Positions 18,879-27,894 are shown, counted from the first letter of the stretch. The stretch is DNA of 64,000 nucleotides from an uncultured Alphaproteobacteria bacterium (GCA_902614375.1 CACMKZ010000002.1:140477-204476), one strand, 5' to 3'. The notes: generated by a model not told the origin, from the sequence alone. Made by a program: numbers and translations.

Positions 18879-20411
18879 TTAAAGTTCGCTATATTTTGAC
18901 GCGCCATAATTGGAGTTGATATCCCAATTTGGGAACACCCAATCATCACGAGTAACGTTAGCACCATCTGCTCTTGCTTCTTCAACTGCTTGATCAAGCG
19001 CATCTTCATATCTCTGATTACAATCTTTAAGCTGTGCTTCGACACCTTTAAGTTGTCCAGTATATAGCCCTTGAATAACTAAAGCTAAAGATGGGTCTGG
19101 AACTCTAGACTTAGCAGCTACAACACCTACATCTTTATTTCTAACTATTGGATTTGGTCCAACAAGTAGATTTTCAGCAAACATTGCAAGTGCTTGAGCT
19201 GATGGTCCAGTCAAACCAGCTTTTGCAACTGCTTCTGGATTAACAGCAGGATCTGCTGCACCAACAGTTTGTGCCCAATAAATTTGACCTTGCTCAGTTC
19301 CCATGAATCTAATTAGGTCACCAGCAAATGGTCCCATTGTACTATTAGCACTTAACCAAAGCGTATTTGACCCACCCTCTGCAATATAAAGTGGTTGAGC
19401 TTTTTTTCCATCTGGAACAGGCTCACTAGCAATACCGTATTTCCACTCCGGAGCATCTCTACCCCAAACTCCAATACACCAAGGACCTTGGAATATCATT
19501 CCTGCTGCACCTTGAGGCATAAGAGCTCTAGCTTGAGGAGCGTTCATACTCATGACACCAGGGAAAGCACTTCCATCAGATTTTAATTGAAGAAGTAATT
19601 CAACTGCTTCCATATATTGATCAGAAGCAATTTGGAATTTACCATTTTGGAAATTAATGTGTCTATTTGTAAAGCCACCTCTTCCTCCATGTGCTCCAGC
19701 TACTTGACCAAAAGTGTGAACAACATCTTCCCATCGATTAACTTGGTTTCCACCAATAATCCAACCATAATACTGACCATTACCTCTTTTAGTAATTTTT
19801 TTTGCAGCATCTCTGATTTCAGAATATGTCATACGACCAGCTTGAGGATCATATCCAGCCTCACTCATATATTTTTCACTATAGAGAAGACAAGTTCCTG
19901 TTCTTTTGTTAGCTGTTAAGCATAAACCATATGTCTTTCCATTGAATTGGTTGACACCAGGTAAATAAACTCCAGCAGGGAAATTTGCTAACCATTCATC
20001 TAGGTTTTCAATATAATCATCCCAAGGTTGAACCCAACCTTCAGATACAGCAACACCTGGATCCATTCCTAAAGGTAATTGGAATACATCATGAACAGTT
20101 CCATTTCTTATAGCTATTGGAACAATTTTATTTATTTCTTTCCATGGCAAACCATCATATTCAATAGTGATACCTCTTGAAGCTGCATATTCTGGAAAAA
20201 GTTTTTTCCAAAAGACACCTTTCATGTCACCACTATCAATCCATCTCATATTACCACCTGTTGTTGGTAATGGTTTTAGTGGATCAGGAATATTAAATTC
20301 TCCAGCAAATAGTTTTGAAGGAATAGATCCTGCTGACATCATTGCACCAGCAGCAAGAGCACCCTTCATTACTGTACGTCTAGAGATTTTTAATTCTTTT
20401 TTCTTCTTCAT
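18879..20411 (-). CDS. Solute-binding protein of ABC importer, Tat-exported
   Basis: 510-residue periplasmic receptor (extracellular binding-protein family 1). The N-terminus carries a twin-arginine signal: SRRTVMKG at residues 10-17, then a hydrophobic Ala-rich stretch, with cleavage probably after LFA. Tat export means the protein folds in the cytoplasm. Mature features include DVFQLPLGMDPG, RTGTCLLYSEKYMSEAGYDP and GAAGMIFQGPWCIGVWG. It is longer than usual CUT1 receptors (about 400-450). It leads the sulfatase operon, so the ligand is probably a sulfated sugar or similar ester (inference). A strong GGGAGG ribosome site precedes the ATG. Confidence 0.92.
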   Translation of the reverse strand: MKKKKELKISRRTVMKGALAAGAMMSAGSIPSKLFAGEFNIPDPLKPLPTTGGNMRWIDSGDMKGVFWKKLFPEYAASRGITIEYDGLPWKEINKIVPIAIRNGTVHDVFQLPLGMDPGVAVSEGWVQPWDDYIENLDEWLANFPAGVYLPGVNQFNGKTYGLCLTANKRTGTCLLYSEKYMSEAGYDPQAGRMTYSEIRDAAKKITKRGNGQYYGWIIGGNQVNRWEDVVHTFGQVAGAHGGRGGFTNRHINFQNGKFQIASDQYMEAVELLLQLKSDGSAFPGVMSMNAPQARALMPQGAAGMIFQGPWCIGVWGRDAPEWKYGIASEPVPDGKKAQPLYIAEGGSNTLWLSANSTMGPFAGDLIRFMGTEQGQIYWAQTVGAADPAVNPEAVAKAGLTGPSAQALAMFAENLLVGPNPIVRNKDVGVVAAKSRVPDPSLALVIQGLYTGQLKGVEAQLKDCNQRYEDALDQAVEEARADGANVTRDDWVFPNWDINSNYGASKYSEL

Positions 20412-20504
20412 TAATTCCTCCCTATTTGAATTTTATTTTACGTGAATTAAGCAAAATAACAATTGAAAATAAATTTAAAATTGTGTTAATATTTATTAGT
20501 TTTT
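20412..20504. promoter_or_regulatory. Divergent promoter region, sulfatase operon / gloA
   Basis: The 93 bases between two divergent starts hold the promoter of the sulfatase-transporter operon and that of gloA. The minus-strand ribosome site GGGAGG is clear. The plus side is a run of A/T with a possible -10 (TTAATA). No operator palindrome is evident. Confidence 0.45.
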
Positions 20505-20930
20505 ATGAAATATTTACACACAATGGTGAGGGTTGAGAACATTGATACTTCTCTAGATTTTTACTGTAACAAACTTGGATTAAAAGAGGTGCGACGAGTT
20601 GACAATGAAAAAGGTCGTTTTACCCTAATATTTTTAGCTGCTGAAAATAGCGATGAAAGAACAGGTCTTCTTGAACTAACATATAATTGGGATCCGGAAA
20701 AATATACTGGAGGAAGAAACTTTGGTCATCTAGCTTACAGTGTTAACAATATTTATGAAGTGTGTGAAAAATTAATGAACAACGGCGTCACAATTAATAG
20801 ACCACCTCGTGATGGACATATGGCTTTTGTTCGCTCTCCCGATGGAATTTCCATTGAGATCTTACAAGAAGGGGAATCTTTACCTGAACAAGAACCATGG
20901 AAGTCTATGGAAAATTCTGGTTCTTGGTAG
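20505..20930 (+). CDS. gloA: Lactoylglutathione lyase (glyoxalase I)
   Basis: Converts the methylglyoxal-glutathione hemithioacetal to S-lactoylglutathione. The 141 residues match bacterial GloA. The four metal ligands are visible: His5 (YLHTMVRV), Glu in GLLELTYNW (about 64), His in FGHLAYSV (about 82) and Glu in GISIEILQEG (about 127). It stands alone, divergent from the sulfatase operon and converging on the desaturase gene. The partner enzyme gloB is at 60586. Confidence 0.93.
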   Translation: MKYLHTMVRVENIDTSLDFYCNKLGLKEVRRVDNEKGRFTLIFLAAENSDERTGLLELTYNWDPEKYTGGRNFGHLAYSVNNIYEVCEKLMNNGVTINRPPRDGHMAFVRSPDGISIEILQEGESLPEQEPWKSMENSGSW

Positions 20931-20931
20931 T

Positions 20932-21915
20932 TTAATTATTTAATTTAACTTTATAATATTTATTTTGATCAGTAGCCAAAGATATAACAGCTGGCAAAAC
21001 TTTTTTATAAAAATCAAAAAGACTCGTGAACGGTTGTGGTAATTCTTTATCAATTTCTTTTCGTAATTTTTTTAAATTGTATGAAGGCACCATAGGGAAC
21101 ATATGATGCTCTAAATGATATTCCATATGCCAATAAAGAAAACTTAATACTGGATTAATTCTAACAGAGTAAGTACTTAAGCGGTGATCTTTTGTGTCAA
21201 CTTTTGCAGCTAGATGTTGAGTCACATTAACAGCAAACCAAATTGGCTTCCCAATATAAGTTGGTAAAATAATATAAATTATTGGTAAGAAAGAACCTAA
21301 GTAAAAAGAATATGCAATAACTGTTAACCAAATAAAAACATATAATCTTGAGTTCCAAAGAATTTTTTTCTTTTCTTCTTTAGGCGCTGTTATATCAATA
21401 ACTGGAGTGAATTTTCCAAAAGCATGTTTTAGAACTTCAAACTTAATTAATTTATGTGGGTATAATAAATCTGTAAGAGGTATAAAATTCAAAAAGAATG
21501 CAAATAATTCTATCGGTCTTGATACTTGTATTTCGTGATCATAATCATCTTCTGTTTGTAATGTCTTTGAATGATGGAAAGTATGGCTCCAACGCCATCT
21601 AAAACCTTCAAAGTCACACATGAAAGAACTGATATGATAAAAAAATTCATTTATCCAACGAGTCTTGAATGCAGTTCGATGAACAGTTTCATGCCAGTTC
21701 GCTACACTGAACGCATAAATCGTACCATAAATAAAAAAGAATAGATATGTCCACCACGTACCTAAAGTAATGTATGCTAAATATCCTGAAATAAATAAAG
21801 ATAAAAAATAAAAGAAGAAATGGATTAGTCCAGGTAGATCTCTTCTTTTACTTAAGGCTTTTAATTTTTTTCTGTCGACTTCTGGTCTGTACCAATCATC
21901 GAGATTAACTTCCAT
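20932..21915 (-). CDS. Membrane fatty-acid-desaturase-family diiron enzyme
   Basis: 327-residue integral membrane protein with the three His boxes of the desaturase/hydroxylase family: HETVH (about residue 94), HTFHHS (about 131) and HMEYHLEHHMFP (about 263). Hydrophobic stretches at about 30-75 and 190-225 flank them. It could desaturate an acyl chain or hydroxylate another substrate, since the family includes both. Unusually, it ends an operon of a ribose-type ABC importer and a PhyH dioxygenase, which suggests catabolic oxidation rather than membrane-lipid editing (inference). Confidence 0.87.
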   Translation of the reverse strand: MEVNLDDWYRPEVDRKKLKALSKRRDLPGLIHFFFYFLSLFISGYLAYITLGTWWTYLFFFIYGTIYAFSVANWHETVHRTAFKTRWINEFFYHISSFMCDFEGFRWRWSHTFHHSKTLQTEDDYDHEIQVSRPIELFAFFLNFIPLTDLLYPHKLIKFEVLKHAFGKFTPVIDITAPKEEKKKILWNSRLYVFIWLTVIAYSFYLGSFLPIIYIILPTYIGKPIWFAVNVTQHLAAKVDTKDHRLSTYSVRINPVLSFLYWHMEYHLEHHMFPMVPSYNLKKLRKEIDKELPQPFTSLFDFYKKVLPAVISLATDQNKYYKVKLNN

Positions 21916-21929
21916 GCTTGATAATTAAA

Positions 21930-22865
21930 TTAATTATCCCAACGATCTAACCATGACCCATCAACTGTGGAGTCAAATTGGTCTTTTTTTGAAGTCCCTC
22001 TAAATTTAGTGTGTTGTTCTTCATAACCTTTAAACCAAGAGTCCCAATCAGCTGTATAACTTGGGTCTTCTGATTTTCTCATTATGATTGGATCAACCAA
22101 ACCAGTGTGAAAACCAGCTTCATCTTTTGGATTTTGAAATCTTAGGTCAACGCTCCACCTTACATCCTCAGATAAATTTTCAAGTGATCGATGAGGAACT
22201 AATTGATGTAAAAATAGAACTGAGCCAGCCTTCATTTCACAAGTAACGACTTTCTCCTCTGGAATATCTTTGTCTTCAATAAATAAATACCAAGAATCTT
22301 TTACTGAACCATCTTTCTTTTCTAATTTATGATTCAAAACTCTTTCAGGTCTATGTCCTCCAGGAACAACTTGCATGCATCCATTATTTTTATTTACATC
22401 TAGAAATGGAATCCACGCAGCAGGCTGAGTGGTTTTTTCTGCTCCATCTTTTAAATAAGCAGAGTCTTGGTGCCATGGAACTGTCATCCTAGCTGTCTGA
22501 GGTGTTTTAGATCTAATATTCCAAACTGGATGACCAGAAATATCTTTGCCAACCCAATTTTCAACCATATCTAAAAGTTTTTTTGATCCCCAAAGATTTG
22601 CAAGAGCTGGTTTTAATTCCCCTCTATGATGTATTAATACGGAAGAACCTTTAAAATCTCTTTCGAGAGCAGCTAGTCTTTTAAAGACATCTTTATCATC
22701 ATGTTTGTTTGTAATTTTTCCAGCTTGAAAAGCTTTTTCTGCAAAATCATCAACAATTTCTTCAAATTCATTTAATATTGGATTTAAATCATCCATACTA
22801 AAAACATTTTCAACGATCGTATAACCTTCTTCGTTATATTGTTTTATTTGCGCATCACTAATCAT
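21930..22865 (-). CDS. PhyH-family Fe(II)/2-oxoglutarate dioxygenase
   Basis: Predicted 311-residue non-haem iron oxygenase. The ligands are seen in VPWHQDSAYLKDG (HxD) and in the distal His of QLVPHRSLENLSEDVRWSVDLRFQ, whose Arg would bind 2-oxoglutarate. I chose the ATG at 22865 because GGGAGG stands 5 bases before it; the upstream TTG reading would translate the ribosome site itself. It follows the ABC ATPase by 14 bases and precedes the desaturase by 14. The substrate is likely the compound imported by this transporter. Confidence 0.88.
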   Translation of the reverse strand: MISDAQIKQYNEEGYTIVENVFSMDDLNPILNEFEEIVDDFAEKAFQAGKITNKHDDKDVFKRLAALERDFKGSSVLIHHRGELKPALANLWGSKKLLDMVENWVGKDISGHPVWNIRSKTPQTARMTVPWHQDSAYLKDGAEKTTQPAAWIPFLDVNKNNGCMQVVPGGHRPERVLNHKLEKKDGSVKDSWYLFIEDKDIPEEKVVTCEMKAGSVLFLHQLVPHRSLENLSEDVRWSVDLRFQNPKDEAGFHTGLVDPIIMRKSEDPSYTADWDSWFKGYEEQHTKFRGTSKKDQFDSTVDGSWLDRWDN

Positions 22866-22879
22866 AATTCCTCCCAAAA

Positions 22880-23617
22880 TTATCCATTCACTAATAAATC
22901 AGTTAGATGATCTATTGTTGTGTCTTTTTTATCCAAATCAGCAATTTTTTCACCTCTTGCCATTACACATAAATGATCAGCAATTGGATATACATGACTC
23001 AAGTTGTGAGTAATAAATATTGATGTCACGCCTTGGCTTTTTAATCCTTCTACAAACCTTAGTACTTTATTTGTTTCTTTTACTGATAAGTGGTTTGTTG
23101 GTTCGTCTAATATTAAAACTTTTGATTTAAAATACATTGCTCTTGCAATCACAACACCTTGTCTTTCTCCTCCAGACAATTGGTTAACTGGTGTATCTGG
23201 AGATCGAAGATGCAGTTCAACATCTGTTAATGCTTTCATCGCATCGTCCTGCATGGTTTTAGTTTTCATTAAACCAAAATTGCCAACATTATATTGAGTT
23301 TGTTCACGTCCAATAAAAATATTTCTTGCAATAGACATTTCAGGGATCAAAGCCGAATACTGATAAATTGTTTCAATACCTAAATTCATTGCTTCTTTTG
23401 TAGATTTAAATTTAACCTTATTACCTTCAAAATATATATGACCTGAATCAGGTTGATGTGCGCCAGATAAGATTTTAATTAATGTTGATTTACCAGCACC
23501 ATTGTCTCCAATAAGACCAACAACAGAGTCTTTTTTTATCTTTAAGCTTAAATCTTTTAAAGCATGAACTCCTGAATAGTATTTGTTTAGACCCTCACAA
23601 ACTATTATATCTTCCAT
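22880..23617 (-). CDS. Ribose-type ABC transporter ATP-binding protein (CUT2, single domain)
   Basis: 245-residue cytoplasmic ATPase powering the importer. Walker A GDNGAGKST (about 37-45), signature LSGGERQG (about 143), Walker B VLILDEPT and a His switch (FITHNLSH) are all present. It carries one nucleotide-binding domain, as in FrcA, instead of the fused pair of RbsA. It starts two bases after the permease stop. Paralogue of 28990-29736. Confidence 0.95.
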   Translation of the reverse strand: MEDIIVCEGLNKYYSGVHALKDLSLKIKKDSVVGLIGDNGAGKSTLIKILSGAHQPDSGHIYFEGNKVKFKSTKEAMNLGIETIYQYSALIPEMSIARNIFIGREQTQYNVGNFGLMKTKTMQDDAMKALTDVELHLRSPDTPVNQLSGGERQGVVIARAMYFKSKVLILDEPTNHLSVKETNKVLRFVEGLKSQGVTSIFITHNLSHVYPIADHLCVMARGEKIADLDKKDTTIDHLTDLLVNG

Positions 23618-23619
23618 CT

Positions 23620-24600
23620 TTAATCCTTTGCCTTGTTTTGACCAATTCGTGTCGCTCTTCTACTTATATAAGTATTAAACACTACGGCTATGATAATTAA
23701 AGAACCTAAACCTGCTCTAAACCATTCCGCATCTATTCTAGCCATAATGATTCCACTTTCTAAAAACCTAATTAGTATTGCGCCAATAACGGCACCAAAA
23801 ACTGTTCCGATACCTCCAAATAAACTGACACCGCCAATAACTGCTGCAGCAATTGACTCTAGTTCTAATAAGTATCCTTGAGATGGTAATGGTGCTTCCA
23901 ATCTAAATGTTTGAATCATTCCAGCAAAGCCAGCTAAGAAACCGCATAAGATGAAACAAAACATTTTAACGTTTCCAGTCTTTATTCCCATTGAAGATGC
24001 TGCGTTTTGATCTCCGCCAGTTGCATAGATCCAGTTACCAACATTACTTCTGTGAAGCATAACACCTAAAACCACGGCAACTAAAAGAGCCCAGTACAAG
24101 GACGCTCTAAATAACTCAAATTGATAAACGAATAACTCATTTGGTAAAATATGAGGAAATGGTGGTGGAAATCCTGCAGTAGCTACAGTTGTAAGACTTC
24201 TAGCAATATAGAGCATTCCAAGAGTTGCGATGAAAGAAGGGATTCCAAATCTTAAGGTAATAAATCCATTAACAAAACCAACAATAATACCAATCATTAA
24301 TCCTAGAAAAATAGCGAACCAAGGTGGTATCCCTTGATGCACCATTTGTACAATAGTCATTGGGACTAATGCAAAAACAGAGCCTACAGATAAATCAAAT
24401 TCACCTGAGATCATTAATATTGCGATGCCAATAGCAACAATAATATATTCGGGTGTAATACCCATAACTATTCTTATATTTCTTGCATCTAAAAATCTTT
24501 CATTAGCAATATAAAATCCAATCATTATTGCTAGGAACATTAAGAAGGTTGCTACTTCTGGTCTTACTAATAAACTTCTAAGACTAAAATTTTTACTCAT
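23620..24600 (-). CDS. Ribose-type ABC transporter permease (RbsC/FrcC family)
   Basis: 326-residue inner-membrane protein with about 8-10 hydrophobic segments. Family landmarks are GEFDLSVGSVFAL (about 66), TLGMLYIARSL (about 125) and AAAVIGGVSLFGGIGTVFGAVIGA (about 250-275). It works with the ATPase at 22880 and binding protein at 24656. A terminator-like hairpin separates it from the binding-protein gene. Confidence 0.95.
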   Translation of the reverse strand: MSKNFSLRSLLVRPEVATFLMFLAIMIGFYIANERFLDARNIRIVMGITPEYIIVAIGIAILMISGEFDLSVGSVFALVPMTIVQMVHQGIPPWFAIFLGLMIGIIVGFVNGFITLRFGIPSFIATLGMLYIARSLTTVATAGFPPPFPHILPNELFVYQFELFRASLYWALLVAVVLGVMLHRSNVGNWIYATGGDQNAASSMGIKTGNVKMFCFILCGFLAGFAGMIQTFRLEAPLPSQGYLLELESIAAAVIGGVSLFGGIGTVFGAVIGAILIRFLESGIIMARIDAEWFRAGLGSLIIIAVVFNTYISRRATRIGQNKAKD

Positions 24601-24611
24601 ATTTTTTTATT

Positions 24612-24648
24612 TTAAAAAAAAACCAGGCTCTATTTAAAGAGCCTGGTT
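24612..24648 (-). terminator. Rho-independent-type hairpin after binding-protein gene
   Basis: An 11-bp perfect stem (AACCAGGCTCT with AGAGCCTGGTT, 6-base loop) is followed on the minus strand by about nine T residues. It lies between the binding-protein stop (24656) and the permease start (24600). This is the most terminator-like of the four intra-operon hairpins, so permease expression would need read-through. Confidence 0.85.
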
Positions 24649-24655
24649 AAGATAT

Positions 24656-25621
24656 TTATCTAACTGACATTCCTTTGAATGATCTGATTGTTTCAACATC
24701 ATCAGGACCAATCATAGCTTTACCAGTATTGATATCTAGTGCACTTAAACCATACTTGTTCATTAAGTATAATTGGTGAACTGACATGTAACCTTGGTAG
24801 TATGGTTGTTGGTCAACTGTTAGTTGAACATAACCTTTGTCCATTTCTTCGAAAACTACGTCAACTAAGTCAAAACCAGCAAGAAGTATTTCACCAGGTC
24901 CGTAACCTAAGTTTCTTACTGCTGCAGCTGCACCAGCTTCCCAGAAACCTACATCAAGATATGCAGTTGTATTTGGGTTAGCTTGAACATAAGCTGCCAC
25001 TCTGTTTCCAACAGTTGAAAGATCTAGACCTGACTCGATTTTCTCATAAGTTACTTTTCTATCAGGGTTAGCTGCTTTGTAATCTTCCATGAAACGTGCA
25101 ATACCGTTTCCTCTAGTGTATGCCCATGATTGGTTCATATCTGCAACACCGATTAGAACGTGAATATCTCCATCAGGAAACATTTCAGAAAGATTAGCTG
25201 TTAATTCATAACCAGCTGCTTCTAAGTCTTGTCCGACATATGCTAGTCTGTTACTACCAGCAGCACCTTCTGGATCATCAGTATTAGCTGTAATTACTGG
25301 AATACCAGCAGCTAATGCTTCATCAACTGCAGCATCAAAGATAGTTGGGTTAGTAATTGTAGTTACGATACCATCAACACCTTGAGCTATTGAAGACTCT
25401 AAGTTTTGTAATTGCTCTTGTTGGTCTCCATCACCTGAAAGAGTTAACATTTGGCAATCAGCATTAATTTGTGCACAAGCATCTTTAAAACCTTTGTGAA
25501 CAGCTGCCCAGAAAGCATTGTTCGTATCACTGTGCATTACGAAGTTAAATTTGTATTCTGCCTTCGCTGAAGTAGCAAAAAGCGCTACAGAGGCAAGAAT
25601 AATTGAAGCAATTTTTTTCAT
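24656..25621 (-). CDS. Ribose-type solute-binding protein (RbsB-like)
   Basis: 321-residue periplasmic receptor (Peripla_BP_4 type). Signal peptide about 1-21 (KKIASIILASVALFATSAKA), then YKFNFVMHSDTNNAFWAAVHKG. Further landmarks are GVDGIVTTITNP, GIPVITANTDDP and AGFDLVDVVFEEM. It leads the operon with ATPase, permease, PhyH and desaturase. A strong AGGAGG site precedes the ATG. In such systems the ligand is usually a monosaccharide or cyclitol. It cannot be named here. Confidence 0.94.
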   Translation of the reverse strand: MKKIASIILASVALFATSAKAEYKFNFVMHSDTNNAFWAAVHKGFKDACAQINADCQMLTLSGDGDQQEQLQNLESSIAQGVDGIVTTITNPTIFDAAVDEALAAGIPVITANTDDPEGAAGSNRLAYVGQDLEAAGYELTANLSEMFPDGDIHVLIGVADMNQSWAYTRGNGIARFMEDYKAANPDRKVTYEKIESGLDLSTVGNRVAAYVQANPNTTAYLDVGFWEAGAAAAVRNLGYGPGEILLAGFDLVDVVFEEMDKGYVQLTVDQQPYYQGYMSVHQLYLMNKYGLSALDINTGKAMIGPDDVETIRSFKGMSVR

Positions 25622-25732
25622 GCATTCCTCCTATAAATAATATTTTCCTAGCAAGAATGGGTATGTAAAACAAGGAGAAATATCAGGAATTAGTCTGTAA
25701 AATTATCGCACTAATCAATAGCTAAGCAAATT

Positions 25733-26884
25733 TTATATTTTTTTTAGGATTTGCCTTATGAAATCGTCATGCATGGGTTCAGGCTTTACACACGAAGAAC
25801 GGAGCTCTACTTCCACTTTATAAATTGAAGAAATCATAGCACACTCGATTACATCTAAAACGTGAAGAGCAAGTTCTCCATTACACCTATGCATTCTATT
25901 ATTTTCGATAGCGTCAATCATTTCAGCTAACCCAATACCCCTGTAGTTTGCTTGTTCAGGCGCCTCATTACTTCTTCCACTATGGTTAACAATATTTGTT
26001 TTTCCAAGGGGTTTATCTTCGACGCTAATATCTCTCCATTCAGATCCAAACTCACCAGATATGGAAACTGGACCACCAAACATATTTGGATCAGGAACTA
26101 CTATTGAACCTTTCGTTCCATAAAGCTCCATATGATTACGTTTATGATTTAAAACATCAAATGAAATAAAACCTTGAATGATAGCTTTATTTTGAAACTC
26201 AATATTAAACATATAAGAAGTTGGAATTTCAACATTAAAAGTTTCTCCTTTTTTTGGACCAGCTTTGTATTCTCTTTTATCAGAAAATTTAGCTCCTCTT
26301 CCTCGTATATTTTTTACGGGACCTAGAAGATTAACAAGTGTGGTGAAAAAATATGGACCCATATCTATTACAGGTCCTCCTCCTTCTTGAAACCAAGACT
26401 CAGGACTTGGATGAAAATCTTGAACACCTGGAAAAGCAAAAATAAAATTCCCGGTAAGAACTTGTCCAATATCATTATTATCAATTAAATTTCTAGTAAG
26501 CTGTCCTCCTCCTCCTAAAAAAGTATCGGGTGCATTCCCAATGTAGAGACTATTTTTTTTTGCTAAATTTAATAATTCTTTTGCTTCATCAAACTTAACA
26601 CTCATTGGTTTTTCACAATAAACATGTTTATTAGACTCAAGGGCTCTTTTAGATATATCATAATGAGCTTGGGGAATTGTGAGATTAAGAATAATATCTA
26701 CATTCTTATCATTAAGAATCTCATCAACTGATAAAGGAATAATATTATATTGATCAGCTGTTTTTTTTGCGGCATCTAAATTAATATCAGCACAAGCAAC
26801 AAAATTTATATTATTAAAATATTCCTGAGCCCGGAAATAAGTCTCTGCAATATTACCACAACCAATTAGACCAATATTTTTCAT
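25733..26884 (-). CDS. Gfo/Idh/MocA-family NAD(P)-dependent oxidoreductase
   Basis: 383 residues. The Rossmann motif is IGLIGCGNIAETYF and the cofactor/catalytic motif CEKPMSVKF (about 94). It is a clear paralogue of 4108-5253 over its whole length, sharing NLTIP, APDTFLGGG, GGGPVIDMGPYF, YGTKGSIVVPDPNMFGG and ANYRGIGL. It is the last gene after the IolD/ribose-type transporter operon, behind a hairpin. Together with IolD this recalls cyclitol (inositol) dehydrogenases, but that assignment is only contextual. Confidence 0.9.
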   Translation of the reverse strand: MKNIGLIGCGNIAETYFRAQEYFNNINFVACADINLDAAKKTADQYNIIPLSVDEILNDKNVDIILNLTIPQAHYDISKRALESNKHVYCEKPMSVKFDEAKELLNLAKKNSLYIGNAPDTFLGGGGQLTRNLIDNNDIGQVLTGNFIFAFPGVQDFHPSPESWFQEGGGPVIDMGPYFFTTLVNLLGPVKNIRGRGAKFSDKREYKAGPKKGETFNVEIPTSYMFNIEFQNKAIIQGFISFDVLNHKRNHMELYGTKGSIVVPDPNMFGGPVSISGEFGSEWRDISVEDKPLGKTNIVNHSGRSNEAPEQANYRGIGLAEMIDAIENNRMHRCNGELALHVLDVIECAMISSIYKVEVELRSSCVKPEPMHDDFIRQILKKI

Positions 26885-26922
26885 AACTTGTTTCTATAAA
26901 TCAATTGTAAAAAATGGAATAG

Positions 26923-26952
26923 TAAAAAAAAAGGCCGTAAAAAATTACGGCC
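26923..26952 (-). terminator. Rho-independent-type hairpin after binding-protein gene
   Basis: An 8-bp stem (GGCCGTAA with TTACGGCC, 4-base loop) is followed on the minus strand by a T-run of about ten. It lies 25 bases after the binding-protein stop and before the Gfo/Idh gene, and should terminate most transcription of the IolD-transporter operon. Confidence 0.85.
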
Positions 26953-26976
26953 CTTTAAAAATAATTTAGCTTTGAC

Positions 26977-27894
26977 TTACATAAAGTCTGAAGCGTTTTC
27001 TTTAGTAACTAATACAGTTCCAGTATCAATGTTATCTGGAATGCTCTCACCATTAGCTAACTTAAGTGCATTTTCTACACCCATATATCCCATGTTGTAT
27101 GAGAATTGAGCAATAGTTGCTGACATTTCACCAGCCATTACACTTGCAGCAGCATCAGGGTTAGCATCAAATCCAACAACGACAACATCATCTAGCATAT
27201 CAGCATTTTTTAATGCTTGGATAGCACCTAGACCCATATTATCGTTAGAAGCAAAGATTGCTTTTAGATTTGGGTTACCAGTGATGATATCTTCCGTTAC
27301 TGACATACCTTGTGCAGTATCCCAGTTAGCTGGAAGTTCAGCAACAACGTTCATACCACATGCTTTAAGACCTTTGCTAGATCCTTCAGCTCTGTGCTGA
27401 CCTGTAGTTTGCGTGATCATTCCTTGAAGAATTGCAACATCAGAACCACTTGGAACATTATCACAAATGTATTGAGCAGCTAAAGCAGCACCATTGATAT
27501 TGTTTGTACCAATGAAAGTTACACCTTCATTAATTCCGTTAGTATCAATGTATACAACTGGAACACCTGAAGCCATTGCATCATCAAGAATTGGTGCAAC
27601 TGCGTTAGGGTCAGTTGGTGCAATCGCAATACCGTCTACACCTTTTGCAATTTGGTCTTCAATTTGTGCTACCTGAGCCATAACATCACTTTCTTGCGGT
27701 GGTGAAAGTATGATTAGGTTTACACCAAACTCTTCAGCAGCATCTTTAGCACCAGCTTCAACTGAAGCCCAAAATGGATTTCCAGCACCTGGTCCTTTAG
27801 TACTTAGCATTATTGTTTTTGCGTGTGAGCCTGCTAAAAGACTACCTGAAAAAAACAATACAGAAGTAGTAATTATAGAAATAAAAAATTTCAT
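26977..27894 (-). CDS. Ribose-type solute-binding protein (RbsB-like)
   Basis: 305-residue periplasmic receptor. Signal peptide about 1-25 (hydrophobic FFISIITTSVLFFSGSLLAG). Landmarks of the sugar-binding Peripla_BP_4 family are GPGAGNPFWASVEAGAKDAA, GVDGIAIAPTDPNAV, SGVPVVYIDTNG, AIFASNDNMGLGA and VVGFDANPDA. It follows the permease at 27983 and has an AGGAGG ribosome site, unlike most genes here. The ligand may be an inositol-like cyclitol given the IolD gene upstream (inference). Confidence 0.94.
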   Translation of the reverse strand: MKFFISIITTSVLFFSGSLLAGSHAKTIMLSTKGPGAGNPFWASVEAGAKDAAEEFGVNLIILSPPQESDVMAQVAQIEDQIAKGVDGIAIAPTDPNAVAPILDDAMASGVPVVYIDTNGINEGVTFIGTNNINGAALAAQYICDNVPSGSDVAILQGMITQTTGQHRAEGSSKGLKACGMNVVAELPANWDTAQGMSVTEDIITGNPNLKAIFASNDNMGLGAIQALKNADMLDDVVVVGFDANPDAAASVMAGEMSATIAQFSYNMGYMGVENALKLANGESIPDNIDTGTVLVTKENASDFM

